This document shows positions 23,048 through 34,093 of a stretch of DNA of 64,000 nt, piece by piece. The stretch covers positions 806,001 to 870,000 of the forward strand of contig JAHBXT010000001.1 of NCBI GenBank assembly GCA_019636385.1, given 5' to 3'. Every line of letters begins with the position of its first letter. The stretch's first letter is position 1. Below the pieces are notes generated by a model that made no database searches, had not been told where the DNA came from, and saw only the letters and a program-made list of their open reading frames with translations. The position numbers and the translations under genes are program-made. This DNA is from Pirellulaceae bacterium (GTDB lineage Bacteria > Planctomycetota > Planctomycetia > Pirellulales > Pirellulaceae).

Positions 23048-26000
23048 ATGAGATTTCAATTCAGGATTGCCTTGTTTTTTTGGCCAGTCAGCATTCTTGG
23101 CGCTGTGTTTTGGTCGAGCCTAAGTGGTGCCCGGGCTGAAGAACCGGAGATTCAGTTTAGCCGCGACATTCGGCCGATCTTGAGCGCGGCGTGTTTTAAG
23201 TGTCACGGCTTTGATCAGGCGACGCGGCAAGCCGAACTGCGTTTGGATACGGCGCAGACGGCTGCGACCGTGCTTGATGCCGAGCAGCCGCTGGAAAGCG
23301 AATTCTGGAAGCGCGTTACCAGCAGCGATCCAGAGGCCGTGATGCCGCCGGCCGACCAACAGCGACAATTGACCGATGAAGAAAAGAGTCTGCTGCAGCG
23401 CTGGCTTGCAGCCGGGGCCAAGTATCAAGGCCATTGGTCGCTGGAGCCCATCGCCAAACCAGCCCCCCCCGCCACCGATCAGCGCTGGCCAGCCTGGCAA
23501 TCCAATCCAGTCGATCGTTTCGTGCTGACAACGCAACTGGGCAGTGGTACCCATCCGCTGGAGGAAGCTTCCCGCGAAACATTGATACGTCGCGTTGCTC
23601 TAACGCTGACTGGCCTGCCGCCTACTCTCCAGGAGCTGGATACCTATTTGAGTGATTCGTCCTCCGACGCTTACCAGCGGATGGTCGATCGCTATTTGGA
23701 TTCGCCACACTACGGCGAAGAGATGGCTCGACATTGGTTGGACGTTGCCCGCTACGGCGATACGCACGGCTTGCACTTGGACAACGTACGTCAAATCTGG
23801 GCTTATCGCGATTGGGTCGTACAGGCCTTCAACAGCAATCTGCCGTTTGATCAATTCACTATTCAACAGTTAGCAGGTGATCTGCTGCCAGAGCCTTCTC
23901 AAGGTCAGATGATTGCCAGTGGGTTTAATCGCTGCAACGTAACCACGGGTGAAGGTGGTGCCATCGATGACGAGTTTCGATTTCGGTACGCCGTCGATCG
24001 CGCAACGACCACGTTTCAGGCGTGGATGGGAATCACCGGTGGCTGCGCTGTCTGTCACGATCACAAGTATGATCCGATATCCATGCGAGATTTCTATTCT
24101 TTGTATGCGTTTTTTTACTCGATGTCAGATCCTCCCATGGACGGCAACATCGAGTTTACACCTCCCTACTTATCGCTGGCGACTGCCGAGCAAAAGGCGG
24201 AGCTGGAGCGGCTGCGTTTGGCGATCGAAGCGGCTGACAGCGAATTGCAACGACACGCCGCCGATGCAGCCAGCCAGTGGGAAAGCTGGCAAGCCGCGCG
24301 CGCCCAGGCGCCGGTGAGGCCTGTGTACGATGTATGGCTGGATGACAATTTGCCGTTGGGTTCCTCAGGCAGTAACACATCCCGCAATGCTGAACATTGG
24401 GTTTCCGCTGAGGAGCTAGCTCCGCCCTTGGGTAATCGCAGTCTGGTAATGTCGTATGGTGACTTACATGATCAGAAGATCAATGGTGGCCTGGTTCCGC
24501 GAGTCATACCTCAGAATCCGCTATTGGAATTTTGGATTCGCGTGGACGATCTGCATCCGCCACGGGCCGTGATGATTGAATTGGTCACCCAGCGCGGCTC
24601 GCGGCGCTACGCTATGGGGGATGTGTCCGCACTGGGGAAAGGGACGTTTAATGATGATAACAATGTACGGCTAAGCGACCTGCCGGCCTCGGGTCGCTGG
24701 ACGCGCATTGAAGTCGGTGCTGAGCAACTGAATATCGAGCCGGGCACGACCATCCAGTCGATTACGTTGGCTCAGTTTGGTGGCATTGTATGGTGGGATG
24801 CCGTGGGCATTCGCGGCAGTGGACCAGCGGAGGACGATCCGCGCCACCAGTTGTCCGCCTGGCTAAACTTCGTAAAGGGCAAGGATGTTCCGGTTGTTCC
24901 AGGGCCTGTTGCAGAGGCCCTCAAGCGACCGCCCAAGAAAGCCGATCCACCGTCTGGTGACGGCAAACTTGTGGAGTCCGATGGCGACAGCCAAGGAATC
25001 GAATTTCAGATTCGCACGCAGTTCATCAAGCACATCGCCCGTGATGTTCCCAGCCACGTGGCTCGGGCTCGAGCCACGTGGCAGCGGCTGAACGAAGCTC
25101 GTCGATCGCTAGAAAGTGCCATCCCAGGCACCATCATCTCTGGCGAGTTGGCTGAGCCCCTGCAAGCGCACATTATGCTGCGTGGACAGTACAACCAACC
25201 TGGCGACCCGGTACAGCCAGGCACTCCAGGCTGTATGCCTCCGATGGGCGAGACGGCTCAGGCGCGACGGCTGACGCGACTGGATTTGGCACAATGGCTG
25301 ATGCGCGACGATCACCCGCTGACAGCCCGCGTAACCGTCAATCGCTTTTGGCAACAGGTATTTGGGACTGGACTGGTCAGCACCTCCGACGATTTCGGGA
25401 TGCAGGGCGCAGCACCTTCGCATCCGCAGTTGCTCGATTGGCTGGCTGCCGATTTTCGCGATAGCCATTGGGATGTCAAACGGCTGATGCGAACGCTGGT
25501 CCTGTCTGCGACCTTTCGACAATCGTCCAGCGCCGATGCGGTTCGCTGGCAACAAGACCCCGACAATCGCTGGTTGGCCCGTGGCCCGCGCGTGCGACTT
25601 GAGGCGGAGCAGATTCGCGATTTGTCGTTGGCGGCCAGTGGACTGATCAATTTGAAGCTGGGCGGACCGGGCTTTTTGACCTACCAGCCACCGAATATTT
25701 GGGAGCCGGTGGGATATGCCAACAGCAATACTCGCTATTACCTACGTGATCGCGGCAACGACATCTATCGCCGCAGCTTATACGCGTTTGTCAAACGCAC
25801 CGCGCCACCACCATTCATGGCGAATTTCGATGCACCCAGCCGCGAAATGTTTTGTACCCGCCGGCAGCGCAGTAACACACCGCTACAGGCATTGCAACTC
25901 ATGAACGATGTGCAGCATGTCGAGGCCGCTCGGCAACTGGCAACTCGCGTACTGCAGTATGCTGCGCCGCAGACCGCTGACCGGATCGACATGATGTTTC

Positions 26001-26224
26001 GCCTCGCACTGGCTCGATTTCCCGACGAGCGCGAGCAAGCTGAACTGGCACAGTTGTTGGCTGAGTTCGAACAGCGGTTTGCGGAGCACCCGCCACAGGC
26101 GGCTGAGTTGATTCACTTTGGACAAGCTGCTCCGCCTGAACATTTGCCGGCCACGCAATTGGCATCGTATACCCTGTTGGCCAATTTGATTTTTAATTTG
26201 GACGAGACGGTGACTCGCAATTGA
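23048..26224 (+). CDS. PSCyt1/DUF1549/DUF1553 planctomycete cytochrome protein
   Basis: 1058 residues from ATG 23048. Signal peptide 1-31 (cut near ARA). CxxCH haem motif CFKCH (49-53) in the PSCyt1 domain; DUF1549 from about 155 ([10 protein letters not shown]) includes [16 protein letters not shown] and a second CxxCH, CAVCH, in [15 protein letters not shown]. Residues 435-600 are an inserted domain like a lectin or carbohydrate-binding fold. DUF1553 lies from about 735 ([24 protein letters not shown]) to the end. Such proteins are abundant in planctomycetes and almost always precede a DUF1501 gene, as here (108 nt). A role in exported polymer or glycan breakdown is often proposed. Confidence 0.92.
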   Translation: MRFQFRIALFFWPVSILGAVFWSSLSGARAEEPEIQFSRDIRPILSAACFKCHGFDQATRQAELRLDTAQTAATVLDAEQPLESEFWKRVTSSDPEAVMPPADQQRQLTDEEKSLLQRWLAAGAKYQGHWSLEPIAKPAPPATDQRWPAWQSNPVDRFVLTTQLGSGTHPLEEASRETLIRRVALTLTGLPPTLQELDTYLSDSSSDAYQRMVDRYLDSPHYGEEMARHWLDVARYGDTHGLHLDNVRQIWAYRDWVVQAFNSNLPFDQFTIQQLAGDLLPEPSQGQMIASGFNRCNVTTGEGGAIDDEFRFRYAVDRATTTFQAWMGITGGCAVCHDHKYDPISMRDFYSLYAFFYSMSDPPMDGNIEFTPPYLSLATAEQKAELERLRLAIEAADSELQRHAADAASQWESWQAARAQAPVRPVYDVWLDDNLPLGSSGSNTSRNAEHWVSAEELAPPLGNRSLVMSYGDLHDQKINGGLVPRVIPQNPLLEFWIRVDDLHPPRAVMIELVTQRGSRRYAMGDVSALGKGTFNDDNNVRLSDLPASGRWTRIEVGAEQLNIEPGTTIQSITLAQFGGIVWWDAVGIRGSGPAEDDPRHQLSAWLNFVKGKDVPVVPGPVAEALKRPPKKADPPSGDGKLVESDGDSQGIEFQIRTQFIKHIARDVPSHVARARATWQRLNEARRSLESAIPGTIISGELAEPLQAHIMLRGQYNQPGDPVQPGTPGCMPPMGETAQARRLTRLDLAQWLMRDDHPLTARVTVNRFWQQVFGTGLVSTSDDFGMQGAAPSHPQLLDWLAADFRDSHWDVKRLMRTLVLSATFRQSSSADAVRWQQDPDNRWLARGPRVRLEAEQIRDLSLAASGLINLKLGGPGFLTYQPPNIWEPVGYANSNTRYYLRDRGNDIYRRSLYAFVKRTAPPPFMANFDAPSREMFCTRRQRSNTPLQALQLMNDVQHVEAARQLATRVLQYAAPQTADRIDMMFRLALARFPDEREQAELAQLLAEFEQRFAEHPPQAAELIHFGQAAPPEHLPATQLASYTLLANLIFNLDETVTRN

Positions 26225-26332
26225 CGCTGCCAATGGCGAAACGGCACACAAGTTGACTGCGGTGTGCGTTCAGCAGTTGCCAGAGTCGCGATAGCAATTA
26301 TCCGTTTTCATTGACTTGAGATAGATTCAGCT

Positions 26333-27811
26333 ATGGACCCAAGACTTGAACACCAGTTGTGGCTGACGCGCCGTCAGTTTTTTGCCGGTAGTGGCCTACG
26401 CTTAGGGGCAGCAGCGTTGGCGGCGGCTGGACTCCGGTCGCGTATCGGCCAGGCCGAACAACTGCCTGCGTCGGCAGGGCGCATGAATCCGCCACTGCCC
26501 GGATTACCTCACTTTGCGCCACGGGCGAAAGCGGTGATCTACCTACACATGAATGGCGGCCCCTCGCAACTGGACACTTGGGACTACAAACCGGGCTTGG
26601 ACGAGCAATTCGACAAAGACCTGCCGGACTCCATCCGTTTGGGGCAGCGAATAACGACCATGACCAGCGGTCAGAAACGGCTGCCAGTGGCACCAAGCAA
26701 ATTCAAGTTTACTCAACACGGACAGTGCGGTCGTTGGGTCAGCGAGTTATTGCCCTACACGGCACAGTGTGTGGATGATATCGCACTGGTCAAGTCAGTG
26801 CATACCAATGCCATCAATCACGATCCGGCGTGTACGTTCGTAATGACTGGTAGCGAGGTGCCGGGCAAAGCTAGTCTGGGCAGTTGGCTCGCCTATGGCC
26901 TGGGTAGCGAAAGTAACGATCTACCCGCCTTTGTGGTCTTGACGCCCAGCTGGTCTTCACGAGCGGCAGCTCAAGCTCTGTTTACGCGCATGTGGAGCAG
27001 CGGCTTTCTGCCTACGCGATTCAACGGTGTGGCGCTGCGTAGCGCTGGCGATCCCGTGTTGTATTTGCCTAATCCTCCGGGAGTGGATAGTCAGCATCGC
27101 CGCCGCATGTTGGATTCCTTGGCACGGCTGAACCAATACCGCTTCGAGGAGATTGGCGATCCAGAAATTCAGACGCGAATTGCGCAATATGAGATGGCTT
27201 TTCGGATGCAGCATAGCGTACCGGAGCTTACCAACTTCGCAGACGAATCGGCTGAAACACTAGAGATGTACGGGCCCGATGTGAACCGTCCGGGATCATT
27301 TGCAGCTAGCACGCTGCTGGCTCGGCGATTGATCGAACGCGGAGTGCGCATCGTCCAGCTCTTGCATCGCGGCTGGGATCAACACGGCGACATTGCCGGC
27401 GATCTACCACTACAATGTCGCGACGTGGATCAGCCATCAGCAGCTCTACTGCGAGACCTCAAACAACGCGGCTTGCTCGATTCAACCTTGGTAGTGTGGG
27501 GCGGTGAATTCGGTAGGACAGTTTACTGCCAAGGTGGCCTGAGCCGCGAGAATTATGGTCGCGACCATCACCCACGATGTTTTCCGATTTGGTTGGCCGG
27601 TGGTGGTATTAAAGGTGGCACGGAAGTTGGTCAGACCGATGACTTCAGCTACAACATCGCTCACCGACCCGTGCATGTGAACGATCTTAACGCCACCATC
27701 TTGCATTGTTTGGGAATCGACCATGAACGACTCAACTATTCTTTCCAAGGCTTAGATCAACGACTAACCGGCGTTGAACCCACTAGTCCCGTGAACGAGA
27801 TTCTGGCATAG
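26333..27811 (+). CDS. Tat-exported DUF1501 protein (sulfatase-like fold)
   Basis: 492 residues from ATG 26333. Twin-arginine leader [11 protein letters not shown] at 11-21 with an Ala/Leu-rich h-region. DUF1501 signatures: [20 protein letters not shown] (near 64-83), [25 protein letters not shown], then WGGEFGRT and [23 protein letters not shown] near the C-terminus. DUF1501 belongs to the alkaline-phosphatase/sulfatase superfamily by fold. Pairs with the PSCyt1/DUF1553 protein directly upstream, the characteristic planctomycete two-gene unit. Confidence 0.92.
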   Translation: MDPRLEHQLWLTRRQFFAGSGLRLGAAALAAAGLRSRIGQAEQLPASAGRMNPPLPGLPHFAPRAKAVIYLHMNGGPSQLDTWDYKPGLDEQFDKDLPDSIRLGQRITTMTSGQKRLPVAPSKFKFTQHGQCGRWVSELLPYTAQCVDDIALVKSVHTNAINHDPACTFVMTGSEVPGKASLGSWLAYGLGSESNDLPAFVVLTPSWSSRAAAQALFTRMWSSGFLPTRFNGVALRSAGDPVLYLPNPPGVDSQHRRRMLDSLARLNQYRFEEIGDPEIQTRIAQYEMAFRMQHSVPELTNFADESAETLEMYGPDVNRPGSFAASTLLARRLIERGVRIVQLLHRGWDQHGDIAGDLPLQCRDVDQPSAALLRDLKQRGLLDSTLVVWGGEFGRTVYCQGGLSRENYGRDHHPRCFPIWLAGGGIKGGTEVGQTDDFSYNIAHRPVHVNDLNATILHCLGIDHERLNYSFQGLDQRLTGVEPTSPVNEILA

Positions 27812-27871
27812 GCAGTTGGCGAGCCAACTGTTTGACAATCAACGTTTAACCAGCCTGAATCGGGAGATCAT

Positions 27872-28891
27872 GTGGCTGCGACGCAAGTACTAGTAACAGG
27901 GTATGGCGGATTTTTGGGAGCTGCCATCTGCCGCCAATTGTTGGCACGAGGCATGGCGGTGCGCGGTCTGGCTCGTGGTGATTATCCCGAGCTTCGAGGG
28001 CTGGGGGTGCAGACTTTGCGTGGCGACGTTGCCAATCCCAGCGACTGCGCTGCCGCTTGCCGAGGCTGCGACGTGGTTGTACATACCGCAGCCAAGGCCG
28101 GGGTCTGGGGACGGTGGGAAGACTACTACCAAACCAATACAGCGGCTACACAAGTACTGCTTGGTACCGCAATCGAGCAGGGAGTTCACGCCTTTGTCTA
28201 TACCAGCAGCCCCAGTGTCACATTCGATGGCCGTCATCAGTCCGGCGCTGACGAGACCGAGCCTTATCCACAACGGTGGTTATGTCACTATCCACAAACC
28301 AAGGCGCTGGCGGAACAGGCGGTCACGGCAGCGGCAGAGCAAGGCAAGGTGATGGCCTGTTCATTGCGACCGCATTTGATTTGGGGTCAAGGTGACCCGC
28401 ATTTATTTCCACGAGTCATCCAGCGAGCCATCAGCGGACGGCTCATGCGCGTAGGTAGCGGGCAAAATCTGATCGATGTCGTGCACGTCGACAACGCGGC
28501 TCGCGCGCATCTGCTGGCCATGGATCGACTGCTAGACAACGATCAACGACTGAACGGTCAGCGTTTGTTCATCACCGACGGACAGCCTGTTGCTTGTTGG
28601 GAGTGGATTTCGCACATACTAACTACTGCCGGACTGCCCGTCCCTAAACGCAGCATTTCCTTTAGAACTGCCTATCGCTTGGGGGCGATATTCGAGGGAG
28701 TCTTTCGCGCGCTCCGGCGCACATCGGAGCCGCCCATGACCCGGTTTGTGGCAGCGCAATTGGCTTTGGATCATTACTTCAACATCGATCAAGCCCGCAC
28801 GCTATTGGGCTATCAACCTAGCATCGATAGGTCAGCAGAGTTCTCGCGTTGCGCCGATTGGCTGCATAGCTTAGCCATGCGCCCAGTCTAA
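27872..28891 (+). CDS. NAD(P)-dependent epimerase/3beta-hydroxysteroid dehydrogenase family protein
   Basis: 339 residues from GTG 27872 (GGGAG upstream; the ATG two bases earlier is out of frame). Extended short-chain dehydrogenase: nucleotide-binding TGYGGFLG (9-16), Ser113 in TSSPSV, catalytic Tyr140 and Lys144 in CHYPQTKALAEQ. LRPHLIWGQGDPHLFPRVI and the downstream NLIDVVHVDNAARAH are typical of the 3beta-HSD/OleD-like subgroup rather than sugar epimerases. Substrate could be a sterol-like or beta-keto/hydroxy acid. It stands alone on the plus strand, converging with a desaturase gene 131 nt away. Confidence 0.85.
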   Translation: MAATQVLVTGYGGFLGAAICRQLLARGMAVRGLARGDYPELRGLGVQTLRGDVANPSDCAAACRGCDVVVHTAAKAGVWGRWEDYYQTNTAATQVLLGTAIEQGVHAFVYTSSPSVTFDGRHQSGADETEPYPQRWLCHYPQTKALAEQAVTAAAEQGKVMACSLRPHLIWGQGDPHLFPRVIQRAISGRLMRVGSGQNLIDVVHVDNAARAHLLAMDRLLDNDQRLNGQRLFITDGQPVACWEWISHILTTAGLPVPKRSISFRTAYRLGAIFEGVFRALRRTSEPPMTRFVAAQLALDHYFNIDQARTLLGYQPSIDRSAEFSRCADWLHSLAMRPV

Positions 28892-29022
28892 CGATTGCTG
28901 CAGCAGACCTCAACAGCGACAAATCTGCTGGCACTGGACAGACAGTTCCTGTGAGCCAAGCGAGCTCATGTGCGCAACTGTTCCTGTGCGACGCTGGTGC
29001 AATCATCGACTGTCGGGCTTGA

Positions 29023-30027
29023 CTACGCCCGCTCGCCGCGATTGCGATAATCGACAACATCCCAGGCGGTGCCGAGCAATTTCATGAGACGAATTGTCAG
29101 AAACGTGACATCAAATTCCCACCAGCGGTGGCCGTGTTTAGCCATGCGCGGGTGTGCATGGTGGTTGTTGTGCCAGCCCTCGCCGTATGTCAACAGAGCT
29201 ACCCACCAGTTATTGCGACTGTCATCACGAGTTTGGTAGTTGCGATAGCCCCACATGTGGCTGGCGCTGTTGACCAACCAAGTCGAATGCAGCACAAACA
29301 CCATGCGCACGGCAACACCCCAAACCAACCAACTGACAGCCAGAGACCAGCCGCCCACCGCATAACCGGCAGCCATGACAACCAGCGACAGCCCAATGTT
29401 TAGCGGTAAAAACAGATAGTTCAGTGAGCGAATATAGCGGTCCTGGTACAGGTCTGGAGCCCACTTGCGATAGAACTCGCTTGCATCTCGTCCACCTACG
29501 CGATAGGCAAGCCAAAACACGTGACTCCACCAACCACCATCGTGTGGTGAGTGCGGATCGCCTTCTTGATCGCTACGAGCATGATGCAGTCGGTGATTGG
29601 CTACCCATTGCAAGGGTGGGCCTTCACCGGCCAAACAACCAATTGTGGCGATCGTACGACGCATCCACTTTTGGGTATTGAAGCTGGCATGAGTCAGCAA
29701 GCGATGGAACCCCAAACAAATTCCAATGCCGCCACAAATCCAGTGCATGACAAAGACTACGGCTAATGCCGACCAAGTGAACGTCCAAGGCGCTGCGATT
29801 GCGCCCAAATGCACAGCCGTTAGCCAAATAACCGCTTCCCAATTCACGTTGTTCCGCTGCACTGTGTGGGCTTTGCCTGATGTCCACTTGAGCGACTTCG
29901 AAGCCTCAGTCGGCGAACCGCCTGAGAGTAGTTCGGACACATCTTTTTCATTGACGGGCTGGACGGCTGGGCCGGCGACAGCGTGATAGCGACGTTGTGA
30001 GCGACTGCGGCTATTTTTGTGAGACAT
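29023..30027 (-). CDS. Delta-9-type membrane fatty-acid desaturase
   Basis: 334 residues from ATG 30027, with AGGTAA 7-8 nt upstream. After a polar N-terminus of about 60 residues there are two hydrophobic hairpins and the three His boxes that bind the di-iron centre: HRLLTH (108-113), HRLHH (145-149) and, near residue 285, HNNHH. WxxNHRxHHxxxDxxxDPHS is typical of acyl-CoA/acyl-lipid Delta9 desaturases. It introduces a double bond into fatty acyl chains in the membrane. The N-terminal extension is longer than in most bacterial forms. Convergent with the epimerase-family gene. Confidence 0.9.
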   Translation of the reverse strand: MSHKNSRSRSQRRYHAVAGPAVQPVNEKDVSELLSGGSPTEASKSLKWTSGKAHTVQRNNVNWEAVIWLTAVHLGAIAAPWTFTWSALAVVFVMHWICGGIGICLGFHRLLTHASFNTQKWMRRTIATIGCLAGEGPPLQWVANHRLHHARSDQEGDPHSPHDGGWWSHVFWLAYRVGGRDASEFYRKWAPDLYQDRYIRSLNYLFLPLNIGLSLVVMAAGYAVGGWSLAVSWLVWGVAVRMVFVLHSTWLVNSASHMWGYRNYQTRDDSRNNWWVALLTYGEGWHNNHHAHPRMAKHGHRWWEFDVTFLTIRLMKLLGTAWDVVDYRNRGERA

Positions 30028-30242
30028 CTTCAATTACCTGAATTGCGTACTGGCCTGGAACCTTAGCGTTGGCCGGTAGCCATCGAACATCCAAGCTGTC
30101 CAATTCTTTCCAATGCGGGCCCGTCCGTCCAGCTTGATTTTCGATTTTCTAGTGTTCCCAATGAGCTTTGACCGGTATTAACCGCGCTTTTTCATCACAA
30201 TCGACGAAGTTGGTGGAGTGATGGCAAATCAGCGCACCCTGT

Positions 30243-32693
30243 TCAATCCAGTCTAAACGCGCTCAATTGGTCGTCACTGGCAATAATCAATAGCAGTCGA
30301 TCACCGGAGGGTAGCAAGGCCACTCCTGAAGCGACCGGCTTAGGTCGAAAGTGATCTGTCCAGCTGGCATCGCTACGAAATAGGTGAATTATGCCGCTGC
30401 TGTCCAACAATGCCCACACGGCGGCACCAGTTTGTGGCGCTGACGCACAGGCCAATTGAGGCTTGGCTCGTTCGCTTAACAATGCAATCGGCAGGTAATG
30501 CTGCCACTGTTGCTGAAGCCGATGATCGAGCAAGAACGCTGCCGGCAGTTCCTGACCTAGCGATCCGATTGCCAGAGTCAGATTGCCGTCGCTGCCTGGG
30601 TGGCTGAGCCATGGCCCGTTACGCGGAGCAAACGTCAATCGCCTGATGGGAGCTTCCGCCGCGGAGCTTTGGGGCGGATTGGCGAAATGCAACGATTGGA
30701 CCGTACCATCCGCTAATGCAACGCAGCCGTTGACGTCGCGGGCCTCTGCTCCAGCAGCGGTTGAATAATTCAGAATGGCTATTGGCTCCAGCGATACGTC
30801 GGCACTGAGCTGCTGGCGATTCTCGGGGTCTAGCAACAGAATCTTGTTGTTGGTCGTGATCACCGCTAAGCGAGGCGATTTAGAGCCTTGAACACTTAGC
30901 CACTGTAGGTCGCGAGCCCGCGAGCCCGCAGGCAGGTCAAACGTCGTGGATTGCTTCGTCTTACACTGAAGAACTTCGACGCGATCGAGGCTTTCGGTGG
31001 TCCAGGCGCAATACCGATTACCACTGGCTGGCAACAAGCGCCCGCGCTCCGTTGTCGTTGAAGTCCAGCCGGTATCCCATGTCGCCAACGTTTGCAACTG
31101 TGCGTCCAACTGATACAAGGTTCCATCGGCCAGTAGTAACCAAGGTGATTGTCCGGCGTCTTGGGCCAAACAAGCAATGCGGCCGTGATACGATTGACTG
31201 GCTACAGGGGTCAATTGCATATTCCCAGGCGGGTACGAGTCGGGCAGTGTGGGCTGAGTCGCCAGGCGATCTGATGCCGCAGCCATCGCCAACTCGGCTT
31301 GAAATCGGAGCTGCGAGTGAGCGTTGGCTTGTCGCATCTGTTCAGCCATATCTGTCCCGCGCACAATTCGCTCAAGTATCGGTGCCAGTGCATGATCGAG
31401 CAGTGGATCGGTACGAACCTGGCGTAGTTGCAATCGGCTGTCGGCATCCAACACAATCACCGTCGGGGCTTCTTCAATCTGAAACAGATCGCGGCCAGCC
31501 GCCTCGCGGTCAACGACCAGTCGGCCAGGCAATTGCCACTGCTGTTGAAGTTCGGCAAAGCTCATATTCGCGGGTGGTTGAGGTTCTGCCCACACCGAAA
31601 CAACCTCAAGGTCGCGTTCTCCAATTCCGAGTGACTTGAGTTCTGCGATGGCCAATTGCACTTGCTGTGCGGCAGCTCGACAGCCAGGATGATCGGCTAA
31701 CCAAATCAATACGGTCGCCTTGCGCGGCTCGGTTGGCATCGAACTGTAGCCTATGTTTCCGTGGTGATCGCGCAAGCGAAACGCTGGAGAACTCACCCCC
31801 AGTCCGCGCACATCCCACTCGGGCGGCTCGGGCACGAATCGACTCAGGCGAATACGATCAGAGTGCTGAGGCACTTGAAAAGTTTTCCAATTCACCCCTT
31901 GATTGATCCGTATGCCGGCCAGATCGATGGTCAGTCGCACCTGACTGACTCGACTGTTGGAAAGTATCTCACTCGGCAAGCTCTCCGATGGCAGCTCCAG
32001 ACGTCGAATCAACAGACTGTCGCAAACGATCCACATTTTGTACGTCTGGGAACGCTGGTGGATTTCAATGCGATAGCACTCCTGCCCATCGATCAGTTCG
32101 GTCCCACGCAGCGCAACGTTTGACTGATTGCCAACCAGTGCTTCCAACGGCCGATCGCCGAACAGTAAATCAAGCTGTGGCGGCCAGCCTGCTAGGCCGG
32201 ACGCCAAGGCGGAAGCCACTAGCGGCTCGTCTAGCAACCAAGACAGTTCTGCGGGTGTAGACCGACGGCGGCTCAAGATCTGCCCAGCGACCTCCGGATG
32301 ATTCTCGCCAAGCGTCAAATGCCAGCGATCTGACTGGGTGGGCCCCGCAGTTACGGTGTAGGCGCGCAGACCGATCGAGCCACCCTTCTCCCAAGCCACA
32401 CTCAGTGGTGCATGGTCTACCGCCGGAGTGCCATCGTAATGGTAATGCAGTTCAACTCGAGCTTGATCTTGATAGCTGCGCAGCGAACGGTAGCTATGCA
32501 CGGTTTGTTCAAGAATCTCTCGCGGTGTGACTGGTTTGCTGACCAAGCGACCCGTGGTATGCGATGCTTCTCTAGGCTGAACTGCCGCTTGAGGACGGCT
32601 AGTGTCGCAACCTACCACGAACCACAGTACCCAGTTGAGTGCCACCAGTGCCGACAATCGTTGACAGGTCGAATATCTGAGTCGATGAAACAT
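30243..32693 (-). CDS. Lipoprotein with LolA/DUF2092-like, thioredoxin-like and beta-propeller parts
   Basis: 816 residues from ATG 32693, giving a leader that ends in FVVGC (cysteine 29). Residues 45-290 look like the outer-membrane-lipoprotein-carrier type fold (YRSLRSYQDQARVELHY ... GQECYRIEIHQRSQTYKMWI). Residues 300-440 resemble a peroxiredoxin/thioredoxin domain (FRLRDHHGNIG ... VLIWLADHPGCRAA ... DLFQIEEAPTVIVLD) that has lost the CxxC pair. The remaining 350 residues are repetitive beta, probably a beta-propeller. The order is known from planctomycete proteins. Membrane-anchored and extracytoplasmic; role unknown. Confidence 0.65.
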   Translation of the reverse strand: MFHRLRYSTCQRLSALVALNWVLWFVVGCDTSRPQAAVQPREASHTTGRLVSKPVTPREILEQTVHSYRSLRSYQDQARVELHYHYDGTPAVDHAPLSVAWEKGGSIGLRAYTVTAGPTQSDRWHLTLGENHPEVAGQILSRRRSTPAELSWLLDEPLVASALASGLAGWPPQLDLLFGDRPLEALVGNQSNVALRGTELIDGQECYRIEIHQRSQTYKMWIVCDSLLIRRLELPSESLPSEILSNSRVSQVRLTIDLAGIRINQGVNWKTFQVPQHSDRIRLSRFVPEPPEWDVRGLGVSSPAFRLRDHHGNIGYSSMPTEPRKATVLIWLADHPGCRAAAQQVQLAIAELKSLGIGERDLEVVSVWAEPQPPANMSFAELQQQWQLPGRLVVDREAAGRDLFQIEEAPTVIVLDADSRLQLRQVRTDPLLDHALAPILERIVRGTDMAEQMRQANAHSQLRFQAELAMAAASDRLATQPTLPDSYPPGNMQLTPVASQSYHGRIACLAQDAGQSPWLLLADGTLYQLDAQLQTLATWDTGWTSTTTERGRLLPASGNRYCAWTTESLDRVEVLQCKTKQSTTFDLPAGSRARDLQWLSVQGSKSPRLAVITTNNKILLLDPENRQQLSADVSLEPIAILNYSTAAGAEARDVNGCVALADGTVQSLHFANPPQSSAAEAPIRRLTFAPRNGPWLSHPGSDGNLTLAIGSLGQELPAAFLLDHRLQQQWQHYLPIALLSERAKPQLACASAPQTGAAVWALLDSSGIIHLFRSDASWTDHFRPKPVASGVALLPSGDRLLLIIASDDQLSAFRLD

Positions 32694-32871
32694 GCGACAA
32701 TTTTCGGCGGAATAAGCGAGCCAAACCGACAGCTGAGTCGGCAATTACGTGGTCGAACTGATAAACTGATAAAGTCTTAGCAAAGTCGTTGCGATGGCGG
32801 CAATGCTTGATCTGTAACGGTTAGCAGATCATACGACTCCACCACGCGACATCAGAAGTTGAATCGCCAAT

Positions 32872-34071
32872 ATGGAACCTTCAGCGGTAGAACTTTTGCC
32901 TCTCCGATTTGGATCGCAGCACTGGGAAATTCACGGCCAGCGGGTTGCTAGCATTCAGCGAAATGCCACTCCTGTGAGCGACCTGGCGGATGCCGTGGAT
33001 CAGGCGTTATCGCAGCCGCTCGATTTTCCGGCGCTCGACCAAGCAGTTGTCTCGGGCGACACAGTAGCTCTAGCCGTCGATCCGGCCACGTCGGCTTCAT
33101 CTGCCGTCATTCCTCAGATCGCGCGTTGGTTGATTGAGCACGGTACTGAGCCTCAGAATCTTTCGATCGTTCTGTCCGCAGACGATAGCCGAAAGGATGC
33201 GATACAAGAAGGCTTGGACAGGCTGGGATTGTCTGGTGTGGATTTGCATCCGCATGACCCCGACGATCCGCAGAGCATCAGCTATGTAGCCGCCAATGAC
33301 GCAGCCGAAGCCATCTACGTTCAGCGCAGATTAGTAGACGCCGATGTGGTCATCCCGATCAGTTGCGCCCGGTCGATGCGGACCATCGACTATCTGGGAG
33401 CCTTTGGAATCTACCCATTGTTCTCCAATCGTCAGACATTGGGACATTTCTTGAATTACGAAGCTCTATCGCAGCCAGCGCAACGAATGCGGTTACAACA
33501 GCAAGCCGACCAGGCCGCTTGGTGGCTAGGCATCCTGTGTGGCATTCAAGTCATCCCCGCCGCTAACGACAGTGTGGCCACCTTGCTGTGTGGCAGCCCG
33601 GCAGCGCTTGAATCTGCTGCACAAACGACCTTAGCCCGCCTGGAGAGTGCTCATGCAGAAGCGACCAGCAGTGAACTGGTTATTGCCGTTGTTGACGGTT
33701 GCCAACAAGATTGGCCGCATGCGGCCCGCGCGCTGCACAATGCAGCCCAAAGGTGCTCAGTCGGGGGCTCGATTGTGCTATGTACCGACTTGCGGCAGAA
33801 GCCAGGCGCGGCTCTGCAACGCTTGAGTGCCGGACAATCCGATCCACAGCAGATACTGAGCAGGTTAGCCCGCGACAATGCCAACGACGCCTTGGCCGCT
33901 AGCATCGTATGTGACATGGCTCGCGATCACCATGTCTATCTAGTATCCCGATTACCTCGTCACGCCATTGAAAACATCGGGCTGGCGCATTTAGAACAGC
34001 CGAGCCAATTAAACCACCTGATCCAACAACACGAGCGCTGTCTGGTCATCTATTCAGCCCAGCATCCCTAA
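32872..34071 (+). CDS. LarA/DUF2088-like protein lacking key catalytic residues
   Basis: 399 residues from ATG 32872. The fold pattern matches lactate racemase LarA and relatives: VALAVDPATS (65-74), a strand and Asp-rich loop HPHDPDDPQ (126-134), then AIYVQRRLVDADVVIPISC (147-165). LarA has DxTRP, a His in the next loop, and PH...GGxK whose Lys holds the nickel-pincer cofactor. Here the Arg of DxTRP is absent (DPATS), and the segment that should hold His and Lys reads CARSMRTIDYLGAFG without either. It is therefore probably not a racemase. No lar cofactor genes nearby. Confidence 0.65.
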   Translation: MEPSAVELLPLRFGSQHWEIHGQRVASIQRNATPVSDLADAVDQALSQPLDFPALDQAVVSGDTVALAVDPATSASSAVIPQIARWLIEHGTEPQNLSIVLSADDSRKDAIQEGLDRLGLSGVDLHPHDPDDPQSISYVAANDAAEAIYVQRRLVDADVVIPISCARSMRTIDYLGAFGIYPLFSNRQTLGHFLNYEALSQPAQRMRLQQQADQAAWWLGILCGIQVIPAANDSVATLLCGSPAALESAAQTTLARLESAHAEATSSELVIAVVDGCQQDWPHAARALHNAAQRCSVGGSIVLCTDLRQKPGAALQRLSAGQSDPQQILSRLARDNANDALAASIVCDMARDHHVYLVSRLPRHAIENIGLAHLEQPSQLNHLIQQHERCLVIYSAQHP

Positions 34072-34093
34072 TGCAATTAGTCGGTCGCCTCCC

